From SYFY01 sp031385325 (GTDB taxonomy: Bacteria; Pseudomonadota; Gammaproteobacteria; Pseudomonadales; Azotimanducaceae), in assembly GCA_031385325.1 (NCBI GenBank), contig JANNBJ010000123.1, positions 1 to 64,000 of the forward strand: DNA of 64,000 nucleotides. The letters are read 5' to 3'. The translations under genes were made by a program, and so were the position numbers. This document shows positions 53,884-62,546 of the stretch, piece after piece. Each line of letters begins with the position of its first letter. The first letter of the stretch is position 1. Below the pieces are notes generated by a model. The model worked only from the letters and a program-made list of their open reading frames with translations, made no database searches and was not told the origin of the DNA.

Positions 53884-55344
53884 CTAACCGGCCGTCCGAT
53901 CTGGCACGGCTTTCCAGAAATAACGAACAAACCCACGCAAACGATCGAATGACTTGATGCGAAACACCATTCGCACCGTCATGCCGACGTCTATTTCACC
54001 GACGCTGACATCGCTGAAATCGGTCATGAACCGGCCGCCGTTGAAAAAACTGATCATACCGTAGTGGGCTGGCGGATCCGCCGTATAGGTCAGGTAGTCC
54101 GCCGACCAGGTAACGATGTTGGCCATTTCTTCACGAAACGGATGCGGCTCCTGGGTGTGGGTTGCTCGGCATTGCGGATTCACGCAGATGTCGCTTCGCG
54201 GAAATTGCAATGTTCCACAGACGGTGCAGCGTCCACCGACGAGACCAGTCAGCATGTCGCGCTTGCGGAAGTTGGTCGTCAAGGCGGTCTTGTAGTCGTC
54301 TTTCTCGGCACGCATGCCCTTTTCGAGTTCCACCAGGTTATTGAACGCCAGATACTTCTGATAGTTCATTTCTGGCAGTCGCGCTGCCAGCGCTGCCTTG
54401 AATTGGGCACCGAAAGCGCGAGCCCGCGTCGCGTCTGCAATCTGCAGAACAATCGCGTCACAACCCTGGCCGAATCCACAGACCACGATCAGCTGTCCAG
54501 AAGCGATTTCGCTGTTCGCCAGCCGAGCCGCCAGCATCATGAGTGGATGAGCCACCCCAGTCTCACCAACGTTTGCCACAAGGGTATCTGCAACCGAACT
54601 CGTCGGTACGCCGATGGCCTTTGCGACACTGGCGGCCGCCCCCTTGATCGTACCGGGCAACACAAAGTGGGCGACGTCTGCTGCTTTGATTCCGGCTTTG
54701 GCGAGTGCCTTGTTCACTGCCTCCGGGACGATATGAGCAAGACCTTCATCGCGAATCCATCGCTCCTCCCAGCCGTAATCGAACTTCTCGCCAGCACCTC
54801 GAAAATGGTCGATGAAATCCACTGTAACCGTATGACTTGCGAGGAATTCAAGGACCGAATCCTGGTTAGTTACGAGGATCGCTACAGCGCCATCCCCGAA
54901 CTCCAGCTCGCCTGGACTTGCAGCCTTTGCACGGCGTTTGTCGCTGATTACGACCAGCCCATCAGTGTGCAGGCCACTTTTGACCGCAGCGATGGTCTGC
55001 AACACTGCGGAGGTTCCGGCACGTTGTGAGGCACCGATATCGAGCGAGGCCAGATCCTCTGGCAGATTCAGCGCCGTGGCTACGATCCCCGCATTCTGAC
55101 GATCTGCGAATGGTGCAGTGGTGCTGGCAAAAACAAGGAGGTCAGTCGTGGTCTTGTCGGCGAGACAGGCGCGGGCAGCTTCAACGCCCATCGTGACCGA
55201 GTCTTCATCCCAGTTGCACATGCTGCGCTCACCCTGAGCTTTTCCGGCGAGACCGGGATCCGCCCAGCGATGTGCTTCAACAATGGCTTTACGAGCGAGG
55301 CGAAGCCGCGGCAGATAAGCGGCCAATGAACTGATTCCAACCAT
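53884..55344 (-). CDS. HMG-CoA synthase/KAS III-like protein fused to DUF35 zinc-ribbon/OB-fold domain
   Basis: A 486-aa fusion; ATG 55344 is the true start (the longer frame runs antisense through hemF). Residues 1-360 have thiolase-fold halves of the HMG-CoA synthase/KAS III kind: SSLAAYLPRLRLARKAIVEA, SMCNWDEDSVTMGVEAARAC, LLVFASTTAPFADRQNAGIV, LDIGASQRAGTSAVLQTIAA. Where a nucleophilic Cys is expected it reads GASQRAG, so the site looks non-catalytic or unusual. From about 370 comes a zinc ribbon (CTVCGTLQFPRSDICVNPQC) and an OB fold (VTWSADYLTYTADPPAHYGM). It heads the operon with thiolase, Mcd-like and LLM genes. Confidence 0.86.
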   Translation of the reverse strand: MVGISSLAAYLPRLRLARKAIVEAHRWADPGLAGKAQGERSMCNWDEDSVTMGVEAARACLADKTTTDLLVFASTTAPFADRQNAGIVATALNLPEDLASLDIGASQRAGTSAVLQTIAAVKSGLHTDGLVVISDKRRAKAASPGELEFGDGAVAILVTNQDSVLEFLASHTVTVDFIDHFRGAGEKFDYGWEERWIRDEGLAHIVPEAVNKALAKAGIKAADVAHFVLPGTIKGAAASVAKAIGVPTSSVADTLVANVGETGVAHPLMMLAARLANSEIASGQLIVVCGFGQGCDAIVLQIADATRARAFGAQFKAALAARLPEMNYQKYLAFNNLVELEKGMRAEKDDYKTALTTNFRKRDMLTGLVGGRCTVCGTLQFPRSDICVNPQCRATHTQEPHPFREEMANIVTWSADYLTYTADPPAHYGMISFFNGGRFMTDFSDVSVGEIDVGMTVRMVFRIKSFDRLRGFVRYFWKAVPDRTAG

Positions 55345-55449
55345 GGTGAACCTTGAAAAGCCGAAGTGGCGAGTATACGGGAATTCGCCAATCCGTCCTC
55401 CTGGTCGCTTGGTGCACAATAGGCCCGCCCCAGGTTCCACAGGATGATC

Positions 55450-56343
55450 ATGACCGTCGATGTGCCAAAGGTTCGTAGTTATTTCATGGCGTTGCAGGAC
55501 AGCATCTGCGCATCTCTTGAAAGTCTGGAACCCACCGCGCGGTTTTCCCGTGAAGACCTGGCAGGACCTGGTGGTGGTCTCTCCCGCCCGCGCGTGATTG
55601 CAGGCGGAGAAGCCATTGAAAAGGCCGCTGTCCAGTTCACCCATAGTGTCGGTGCATCCCTGCCACCCGCAGCCACAGAGCGCAATCCGCATCTGGCAGG
55701 TCGGTCCTTTCAGGCAGTCGCCATTTCCCTGATCGTCCACCCGCTCAACCCATACGTTCCGACAACGCACATGAACCTGCGTTATTTCAGTGTCGAAGGT
55801 ACTGATGGCACGTGGTACTTCGGTGGTGGATTTGACCTGACGCCTTACTATGCCTTTGAGGAGGATGCGGTGTTCTGGCATCGCCGAGCGGCGCAGGCAA
55901 GTGGTAGTTACTACGCCAAAATGAAAGCGGATTGTGATACGTACTTCTACCTCCCCCATCGTCAAGAACATCGGGGCATCGGTGGATTGTTCTTCGACGA
56001 CTGGACTGACGGAGGAGCAGATTCCAGTCTGGCGCTGGTCAAACAGATTGGCGACACCTTTCTGCTTGCTTACATGCCAATCGTTGAAAAGCGGCGACAT
56101 CAGCCTTATGGCGAACGGGAACGGAGCTGGCAGCTGTACCGCCGAGGGCGGTATGCCGAGTTCAATCTGGCCATAGATCGTGGCACACGATATGGACTAC
56201 AGAGCGGTCGACGAGTTGAAAGCGTTCTCGCCTCTCTACCGCCACTGGTCGCTTGGGAATATCAGCGCCCGATCGTGCCAGGCAGTCCTGAAGCGAGTCT
56301 GAGTGATTATCTGAAACCCCGGGATTGGCTGACCACCACATAA
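55450..56343 (+). CDS. hemF: Aerobic coproporphyrinogen III oxidase
   Basis: Oxygen-dependent decarboxylation of coproporphyrinogen III to protoporphyrinogen IX in haem synthesis. The ATG at 55450 has AGGA upstream. Signature segments include FEREDLAGPGGGLSRPRVIA-type SREDLAGPGGGLSRPRVIAG, then NPYVPTTHMNLRYF, WYFGGGFDLTPYYAFEEDAV, HRQEHRGIGGLFFDDWTDGG, YAEFNLAIDRGTRYGLQSGR and VASLPPLVAWEY-like VLASLPPLVAWEYQ. Length 297 aa is normal. Implies an aerobic life style. Confidence 0.97.
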   Translation: MTVDVPKVRSYFMALQDSICASLESLEPTARFSREDLAGPGGGLSRPRVIAGGEAIEKAAVQFTHSVGASLPPAATERNPHLAGRSFQAVAISLIVHPLNPYVPTTHMNLRYFSVEGTDGTWYFGGGFDLTPYYAFEEDAVFWHRRAAQASGSYYAKMKADCDTYFYLPHRQEHRGIGGLFFDDWTDGGADSSLALVKQIGDTFLLAYMPIVEKRRHQPYGERERSWQLYRRGRYAEFNLAIDRGTRYGLQSGRRVESVLASLPPLVAWEYQRPIVPGSPEASLSDYLKPRDWLTTT

Positions 56344-56361
56344 CGCCCCGCCAAGGCCATC

Positions 56362-56389
56362 GCGCCAATTTTTGGCGCATTGAATCAAT
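56362..56389 (+). terminator. Hairpin after hemF
   Basis: GCGCCAA and TTGGCGC form a perfect 7-bp stem with a TTT loop, followed at once by a second small palindrome ATTGAATCAAT. There is no T run, so it may end the hemF transcript in a Rho-assisted or protective way. Otherwise 56344-56594 shows no gene; the NRPS promoter must lie in it. Confidence 0.45.
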
Positions 56390-56594
56390 GCACAACCGAG
56401 CAAAAACAATCCCGTAGTTAACGTCTTTTTTGTCGTCTGGTCGTTCTGCGACCTGCTTCCGCGCCATCAACGCGCATCCCCGGCACCATCACAACGAAGC
56501 TCCTGTCAGGCCCGCGACCTGTTTCCTGGTGTGACCTTGAAGAGCTGGCGCCGCAACGAAAGCGGCTATCAACCGCTATGGAAGTTCAGACAGC

Positions 56595-59500
56595 ATGCCA
56601 TCAGCGACGACTGAATCGCTCAAAGTAGCCGCACACCGCGACATTGAGGTAGATTCGCGATTCAAGGCAAGCAACCTTACGCTCCGCCAGTTTCGATTCT
56701 GGCAGGAACAGGAACTGCATCCCGAAGCGCCAGTGGAGCGGATCCTGAGAGTGACGCTGTTGCCGGAGAATTTCGCCGCTCATCTCGACAGCGCGTGGCA
56801 GTTTGTTACCGAAGAAATTGACGCCGCTCGAGCTCGCTTGGTGTGCAAAAACTTCACTCCCCGAATCGAATTTGGCCAAGTCGGCGGGGCAGTGGACCGT
56901 GCGGCGGTAACTGCACGCGAACCACTGGGGGCTGAAATTATGGCCTGGGCCACACCCGACTGGCTCCGCTTCTCCGAAAACGATCTGTTGATAAAACAGG
57001 GATTGATATCAATCAACGACGGCCGCAAGTGCTGGCTCATTACTGCCAGTCATCTGGTCTGCGATGGTCGAGCCATGGATCTTCTATACGCAGAAACACT
57101 GCGAGTGATGGAAGATCTGGCGGAGGGTCGTCCTGTGCAGCAACGAGCTTTTCCGTCATTGGAAGGCAACATGGCGGTCGAGCGTCAGCGAGATCTCGCC
57201 GGCAAGGTTTGGAACGCAGATTCGGCCATTGCAACCCGGATCGCTGCGCTGAAGTCCAGCTTCCAGTTGTTTGGCAAGAGTTTTTCGCCGGAGAACACAT
57301 CCGAGGTTCGCGGCTTTTTGACGCTGTCGAAAGTGCTAACCGATCGCCTCATCGAGACGGCTGGCTCGGCAACGTATTTGCATCGATCGACTGATGTCAC
57401 GCTGTCGAACATGCTCACTGCGCTGACCGCGGCGTGGGTGTGTCGCCACAGCGGCCAACACGAATTCATCGTTGGGATTCCCTTTCATGGCCGTGCGTCA
57501 GATGAACATTCATTGGTTGGATTCAAATCGGAAGTCCTGCCGTTCAGCGTAACCGTCGATCCGCAGACGCTTTTTCCGGATCTGGTGAAGTCGGTCAATC
57601 GCGAAGCGGCCACGCGTCTGAAGTACCGCGGCAGGACATTTGCAAATCCGCGCTACGCACCCAACTACCATGTTCGATCGAACTATATGTTCGTCATCGA
57701 CCGACACCCGGACGAGAGAACTCCTTTGACGAGGATCGAGATACCGGCCAGCAGCAACCAGGCAGAATCCGTCATGTTCACCTGGTCATCTTCGACCGAG
57801 GACAAGGGACAGTTGCGTGTCGGTGTGAGTCTCAACGAAACCTTCCTTCAATACACGGACATGGACCGCGTACTTGAGGGTTTGCGCGCCGGATTGGAGG
57901 CGCTTGTTGCCAACCCCACGCTTCGTGTCGGCGACCTCTCGTTCCTTGATCGACGAACTGCACAGGCGTTCGACCAGCCACCTATTCCACCAACCAGTCA
58001 TTTTTCTTTGCGCTGGATAACACGGTGGACTGCCGCTCTGGCCGAGATCGGTTCAAAAATTGCGGTCGCGCACGGCGATGAGCAGTATACCCACCGCGAA
58101 CTACACACCGCCGCAGCACGTTGGTTGACCTGTTTACGGACACATGGCGTGAAACCGGGTGACGCGATAGTGGTCTGGTCGGCATCCTCGAATGCACTTT
58201 CCGCGGCCTATATTGCGATCGCAAGTTCGGGCGGAAGTTATGTACCGATGCACATCAACACCAGTGCGGCGCGCGTGGCAGAGACTGCGCAGCGACTTGG
58301 CGCAAGCCTTGTACTTTGTGCCCCAGGCAAGGAATCAGAGATTACTGCCTGTGGACTCAAAGTGCTCGCGCTGAGTGATGACACCTTGAAAACACACAAT
58401 CCCGGTCAACTGGAGGACCCCAGCACGGAGGCGGTATCTCACATTTTTCATACGTCGGGCAGTACCGGGATTCCCAAAGCGATCGCTGTCTCGCACGGCG
58501 CCCTCGCCGCTTTCACCAAAAGCTGGATCGAAGCGAATGCACTGCAGAACGGCGAGAGAATCCTGCACTTTTATTCAACGACATTTGATCCGTGGTTGAG
58601 TGGACTACTCCCGGCGATCTGGCTCGGAGGCAGTTGCATCGTCAGTCCGCATGGACAACCGCCTACGGGTGAAGAGTTGCCAAAACTCCTGGCAAAACAC
58701 GCAATCACAACGCTGTGCACACCAACCGCCTACTTCCACGCCCTGTGTGATCTGTCATTGCCAACTCATGTCGAGCGCTGGATCGTCGGTGGAGAAGCCC
58801 TCGCGGCCGACAAGTCACAACGCTTCCTTCGCTCACAAGCGCCCAAACAGACCACCCGACTGATCAACGCCTACGGCCCAACCGAGACAACGATCTGGAC
58901 TTCGATCCTCGAAGTTCGACCCGAACACGAGATTGGCATACCGATCGGCAAACCCTTCCCGACGTGCGGCTATCGTGTCTGTGATGAACAAGGTTCCCTG
59001 CTGCCGTTTGGCGTACCCGGAGAACTGTGGACCAGTGGTCCTCAGGTCGCCGTGGGTTACGTCGGGCAGCCTGAGCTTACCGCGCGACAGTTCGTTGAGA
59101 CTGAAGGGCTGCGTTGGTACAAAACTGGCGACATCGTGCGATGGCGGCCTGACGGAGATCTCGACTTCCTGGGACGCAAGGACCGTCAGGTGCAGATCCG
59201 GGGTTATCGAGTTGAGCCTGGTGAAATCGAAATCGCACTGCGCGGATTGAACAGGATCGAAGATGCGGTGGTGGTACCCATTCAACTCAAGACCACTACC
59301 GCGCTGTGCGCCTATGTCATCGCAAAGGATAAATCCGACACGCTGGACGCCTTGAAACTACGGGCAGAGCTCTTTCGTTCTATTTCCGAATACAAAGTTC
59401 CGAAGTGGATTCTGGTTGTGGAGAGTTTTCCCAAGAACAGCAATGGCAAAATCGATTTGACCCAACTGCCGGCACCAAACTCGGATCGCGAAGAGACGGC

Positions 59501-60536
59501 TCTTGATCGATTGCCCACGCTTACGCTGTGGGATCTTCGCCTGGCCTTTGAGGAAGTTCTGGGTTTGCCGCGGATAAAACTCGATGACGATTTTTTCGAT
59601 CTCGGTGGTGACTCGCTGCTACTGGTTGAACTTCTGGCGGTGATAGAAAAACGCTTCGGCAAGACGTTGGAGCCCGTGCAGGTGATGCAACATCCGACGA
59701 TCGGCGGTCTTGCGCCATTGCTTGAAGCGGCGCGCACAAACAAGGCAAGCCTCGTGGTGACCATGAAAACCGGTACTCGCGCGCCCCTGTTTTGCATTCC
59801 CGGCGCAGGTGGAATCGGTGTTGAGTTTTATCCACTTTCGCGTCGCCTGCCTGAAGGTCAGCCAGTCGTCGTCTTACGATCTTCCGGCACCGATGGGCAC
59901 AGCCACCCTCCGGGTTCAATCGATGAACTGCTGGAAGAACACGTCGAACATATCCTTGCTTATCGCAGGTCGCATGGTGAAACGCATCCGGTGCATCTCG
60001 CCGGCTATTCCCTGGGTGGGATTTTTGCCTATGAAGTTGCGCAGCGTTTGAAGAGTCGAGATGTTCCGATTGGTCACTTGTTCATTATCGACGCGCACAT
60101 TGCGGTGACTGAAGGACGAAGTCTGTTCAAACTGGGTGTTTTTGCGTCCGGCGCGCAACGAAGGAAAAAAGTAACCGATAAACGAAAACTCGACGAGCGC
60201 GCGGACCTGGCTGCGCAACTGGACGATGCGATCCGTGCCGGCAGAATCATGGAGGCCTCAGCCCTCGGCCGATACAACCTGATGGTTCAAGCAGGATTTT
60301 TCAACGACATTCACAGCGCACCCGGCGCGTTCAAGGCGACTTATTTTCTAGCCACCAACGGGCCGCGACTTGATCACTCCAGGCTCTGGCAAAAACTCGT
60401 AACCGGGCTTTCGGTGGAGGCGATCAGTGGCGATCACGATGGAGACAATTCGATTGTGCGGGAGCCAAGCGTTGCTGCGCTGGCTTCAATCATCGCGTCC
60501 AGATTGCGCGACTGGTTTCATCCATTGCATGCCTGA
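56595..60536 (+). CDS. Single-module nonribosomal peptide synthetase (C-A-T-TE)
   Basis: A 1313-aa enzyme. C domain: about 25-450, with SHLVCDG at 152-158, where His153 is the catalytic second His and the first is Ser. A domain: about 465-970, with A3 FHTSGSTGIPKA (about 618-629), A4 TTFDPWLSG (Asp665), A5 NAYGPTETTIW, A7 WYKTGDIVRW, A8 RKDRQVQIRGYRVEPGEIEI and A10 NSNGKIDL. By eye the pocket reads DPSCIGAIWK; Asp665 implies an alpha-amino acid. T domain: FFDLGGDSLLLVE with Ser1007. TE: AGYSLGG with Ser1139 and late His1281 (SGDHDG). A one-module C-A-T-TE can join an acyl donor to one amino acid and release it. No MbtH or tailoring gene is adjacent. Confidence 0.93.
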   Translation: MPSATTESLKVAAHRDIEVDSRFKASNLTLRQFRFWQEQELHPEAPVERILRVTLLPENFAAHLDSAWQFVTEEIDAARARLVCKNFTPRIEFGQVGGAVDRAAVTAREPLGAEIMAWATPDWLRFSENDLLIKQGLISINDGRKCWLITASHLVCDGRAMDLLYAETLRVMEDLAEGRPVQQRAFPSLEGNMAVERQRDLAGKVWNADSAIATRIAALKSSFQLFGKSFSPENTSEVRGFLTLSKVLTDRLIETAGSATYLHRSTDVTLSNMLTALTAAWVCRHSGQHEFIVGIPFHGRASDEHSLVGFKSEVLPFSVTVDPQTLFPDLVKSVNREAATRLKYRGRTFANPRYAPNYHVRSNYMFVIDRHPDERTPLTRIEIPASSNQAESVMFTWSSSTEDKGQLRVGVSLNETFLQYTDMDRVLEGLRAGLEALVANPTLRVGDLSFLDRRTAQAFDQPPIPPTSHFSLRWITRWTAALAEIGSKIAVAHGDEQYTHRELHTAAARWLTCLRTHGVKPGDAIVVWSASSNALSAAYIAIASSGGSYVPMHINTSAARVAETAQRLGASLVLCAPGKESEITACGLKVLALSDDTLKTHNPGQLEDPSTEAVSHIFHTSGSTGIPKAIAVSHGALAAFTKSWIEANALQNGERILHFYSTTFDPWLSGLLPAIWLGGSCIVSPHGQPPTGEELPKLLAKHAITTLCTPTAYFHALCDLSLPTHVERWIVGGEALAADKSQRFLRSQAPKQTTRLINAYGPTETTIWTSILEVRPEHEIGIPIGKPFPTCGYRVCDEQGSLLPFGVPGELWTSGPQVAVGYVGQPELTARQFVETEGLRWYKTGDIVRWRPDGDLDFLGRKDRQVQIRGYRVEPGEIEIALRGLNRIEDAVVVPIQLKTTTALCAYVIAKDKSDTLDALKLRAELFRSISEYKVPKWILVVESFPKNSNGKIDLTQLPAPNSDREETALDRLPTLTLWDLRLAFEEVLGLPRIKLDDDFFDLGGDSLLLVELLAVIEKRFGKTLEPVQVMQHPTIGGLAPLLEAARTNKASLVVTMKTGTRAPLFCIPGAGGIGVEFYPLSRRLPEGQPVVVLRSSGTDGHSHPPGSIDELLEEHVEHILAYRRSHGETHPVHLAGYSLGGIFAYEVAQRLKSRDVPIGHLFIIDAHIAVTEGRSLFKLGVFASGAQRRKKVTDKRKLDERADLAAQLDDAIRAGRIMEASALGRYNLMVQAGFFNDIHSAPGAFKATYFLATNGPRLDHSRLWQKLVTGLSVEAISGDHDGDNSIVREPSVAALASIIASRLRDWFHPLHA

Positions 60537-60565
60537 GTTTCTACGCACCGTCAAATTGAAGCGCG

Positions 60566-60886
60566 CTATTCAGTGATCAGCGCCAGGCTGTCGTGGACTT
60601 TGACGACGCCGCGAACTTCAGTTGCAATCTTGAGCGCCCGGTTCCGCAGCACTTCGCTGGGGATACGACCACTCAGTGTGACCGCACCCTGATAGACGTC
60701 CACGTTGATTTTCAAGCCTTGAATATCCGGATCGGCAATCAGCTTCGCTTTGACAGCGGTATAGATCGCCGAGTCATCAGTCAATTCTCCCGGCGTGCGT
60801 CGGTTTGGATCGTCGTATGTCTGACAGGCAGAAAGGATAGCCATGAATACAGCAAGCAAGGCAAATCTGAGGCGCGTCGTGATCAT
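60566..60886 (-). CDS. BON-domain lipoprotein
   Basis: A 106-aa lipoprotein. The leader LLAVFMAILSAC sets the lipobox Cys at 21. The mature part is one BON domain (TPGELTDDSAIYTAVKAKLI, LKINVDVYQGAVTLSGRIP, RNRALKIATEVRGVVKVHDS). BON domains bind lipids or surfaces in the envelope (OsmY, DolP types). It is convergent with the NRPS gene, with 29 bases between the stops. Confidence 0.9.
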   Translation of the reverse strand: MITTRLRFALLAVFMAILSACQTYDDPNRRTPGELTDDSAIYTAVKAKLIADPDIQGLKINVDVYQGAVTLSGRIPSEVLRNRALKIATEVRGVVKVHDSLALITE

Positions 60887-60961
60887 CGATAGTCCCTGGC
60901 AGATGAGTGTTATCGCGTGACAGGATTAGAATGGCCGAGAGTGTAACAAAGCAGGCTGAAC

Positions 60962-61882
60962 ATGTCCGACCTCACCATACTTGCAGAAGGATTGAAGTTT
61001 CCGGAAGGCCCGATAGCCATGGCGGATGGCAGCGTACTGCTCGTTGAGATTGCCCGCGGCACCCTGTCGCGCGTACGTGACGGCAAGACCGAAGTCGTGG
61101 CCGAGCTGGGTGGCGGACCCAATGGCGCGGCCATCGGTCCGGACGGCGCGGTATATGTCTGTAACAACGGTGGCTTCCAGTGGATTGAACGAAATGGCCG
61201 GATCTTTCCCGGTGAAGAACCGGAAAACTACGCGGGTGGCCGGATCGAAAAAGTCGATATCAACACCGGCAAGTCAGAAATCCTCTACACCCACTGCCAG
61301 GGTCAGCCGCTGCGTGGACCAAACGATCTGGTGTTTGATAGGCAGGGCGGTTTCTGGTTTACCGATCATGGCAAGACACGCCGGCGCGAACGCGATCGCA
61401 CCGGCGTTTTCTACGCCAAAGCCGATGGGTCACACATTCGCGAAGTGCTGTTTCCGATGGAAGGCCCGAATGGCATTGGATTATCGCCGACAGAAGACGA
61501 ACTGTACGTTGCAGAAACCCTGACCGGTCGGGTCTGGGCCTATGCCATTGCCTCGCCGGGTGTGCTCAAGCATGAACGCCGCGACCGGCCGGATGGCGGG
61601 CGGCTGCTGCGTGGCCGCAGTGGTTACTTTCTGTTCGACTCCCTGGCGGTAGACAGCGCAGGCAACGTCTGTGTGGCCACCATTGTCGACGGTGGGATCA
61701 CCATCCTCTCTCCTTCCGGCCGCGAACCGGGATTTGTACCCATGCCCGATCCACTAACCACCAACATCTGTTTTGGCGGCAAGAATCTTGCGACCGCCTA
61801 CATCACCTTGAGCTCGATTGGACAACTCGTCTCGATGCCGTGGCCAACGCCAGGACTAAAGCTGAATTACCAATCGTTCTAG
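60962..61882 (+). CDS. SMP-30/gluconolactonase-family protein
   Basis: A 306-aa six-bladed beta-propeller enzyme. It begins LTILAEGLKFPEGPIAMADG (metal-site Glu in EGP), continues with VAELGGGPNGAAIGPDGAVY, then GQPLRGPNDLVFDRQGGFWF, TDHGKTRRRERDRTGVFYAK, PNGIGLSPTEDELYVAETLT and DSLAVDSAGNVCVATIVDGG, TNICFGGKNLATAYITLS. The Glu, Asn and Asp metal ligands of the family are in place. It hydrolyses a sugar or other lactone. It has no signal peptide. Confidence 0.92.
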   Translation: MSDLTILAEGLKFPEGPIAMADGSVLLVEIARGTLSRVRDGKTEVVAELGGGPNGAAIGPDGAVYVCNNGGFQWIERNGRIFPGEEPENYAGGRIEKVDINTGKSEILYTHCQGQPLRGPNDLVFDRQGGFWFTDHGKTRRRERDRTGVFYAKADGSHIREVLFPMEGPNGIGLSPTEDELYVAETLTGRVWAYAIASPGVLKHERRDRPDGGRLLRGRSGYFLFDSLAVDSAGNVCVATIVDGGITILSPSGREPGFVPMPDPLTTNICFGGKNLATAYITLSSIGQLVSMPWPTPGLKLNYQSF

Positions 61883-61884
61883 TT

Positions 61885-61916
61885 GTTCAGGAAAGGCGGT
61901 GTTCAGGAAAGGCGGT
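61885..61916. repeat. Two-copy 16-bp tandem repeat
   Basis: GTTCAGGAAAGGCGGT occurs twice head to tail with no mismatch, three bases after the SMP-30 stop. It is followed by an 8-bp stem (TCTAGCCA and TGGTTAGA, one G-T pair) with a 9-base loop at 61918-61943. Probably a replication-slippage duplication in a transcript-end region. Confidence 0.8.
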
Positions 61917-61978
61917 TGTCTAGCCACATTCAAGCTGGTTAGACTAGCCACCGATTCAAATGGGGGCGGTGAAGAGCA

Positions 61979-62392
61979 ATGCGCAGGTCCTTTGGAAGTT
62001 CGTCGGATGAAGTACAGGATCAACAGATCAACCTGACCCCCATGCTCGATGTCGTGTTCATCATGCTGATTTTCTTCATCGTGACAGCTACTTTCGTGAA
62101 GGAAGTCGGGCTGGATGTCAACCAGCCTGAGGACACCAACAAGCCATTAACCGTCGATCCGAACAAGAAGAGCATTGTTGTTCGAATTACCGATCGGGAC
62201 CGCATCATCATCGCCCAGCGGGACGTCGACGTCCGCAGTGTGCGGGCCAACATCGAGAGACTGCACGCTGAGAATCCGGAGGCTCCGGTCATCATTCAAC
62301 CGCACCCGCAATCCAGCACTGAAGCGATGATCACTGTCATGGACTCGGCGCGTCAGGCGGGAGTGTATGCGGTGTCGTTTGCCTCGAACTAA
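61979..62392 (+). CDS. ExbD/TolR-family biopolymer transport protein
   Basis: A 137-aa single-pass inner-membrane protein. The membrane segment with the proton-relay Asp is NLTPMLDVVFIMLIFFIVTA; the periplasmic domain follows (VDVRSVRANIERLHAENPEA; PVIIQPHPQSSTEAMITVMD). It works with ExbB or TolQ to energise TonB or Tol; no exbB, tolQ or tonB gene is adjacent. It could serve the TonB receptors at 3-9 kb if partnered from elsewhere. Confidence 0.92.
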   Translation: MRRSFGSSSDEVQDQQINLTPMLDVVFIMLIFFIVTATFVKEVGLDVNQPEDTNKPLTVDPNKKSIVVRITDRDRIIIAQRDVDVRSVRANIERLHAENPEAPVIIQPHPQSSTEAMITVMDSARQAGVYAVSFASN

Positions 62393-62546
62393 CACTTTTC
62401 AATGAGATTGGGAGTGCACATGCAACTGCCTCCCAAGCGCAATTCCAATCCTGCGGGGTCATCGAGCAGAGTTTAAAAAAACCTGTTAGCCGCCGTGCTA
62501 TCCCCTGGTTGTACATTGTCTCACTCAACTATCGAGTGGTATTCAC

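Noticed and set aside
53884..56100. A 738-aa open frame over the HMGCS/DUF35 gene and into hemF
   Set aside because: The first 252 residues run antisense through hemF and are Cys/Arg-rich without any family feature; the true start is ATG 55344.
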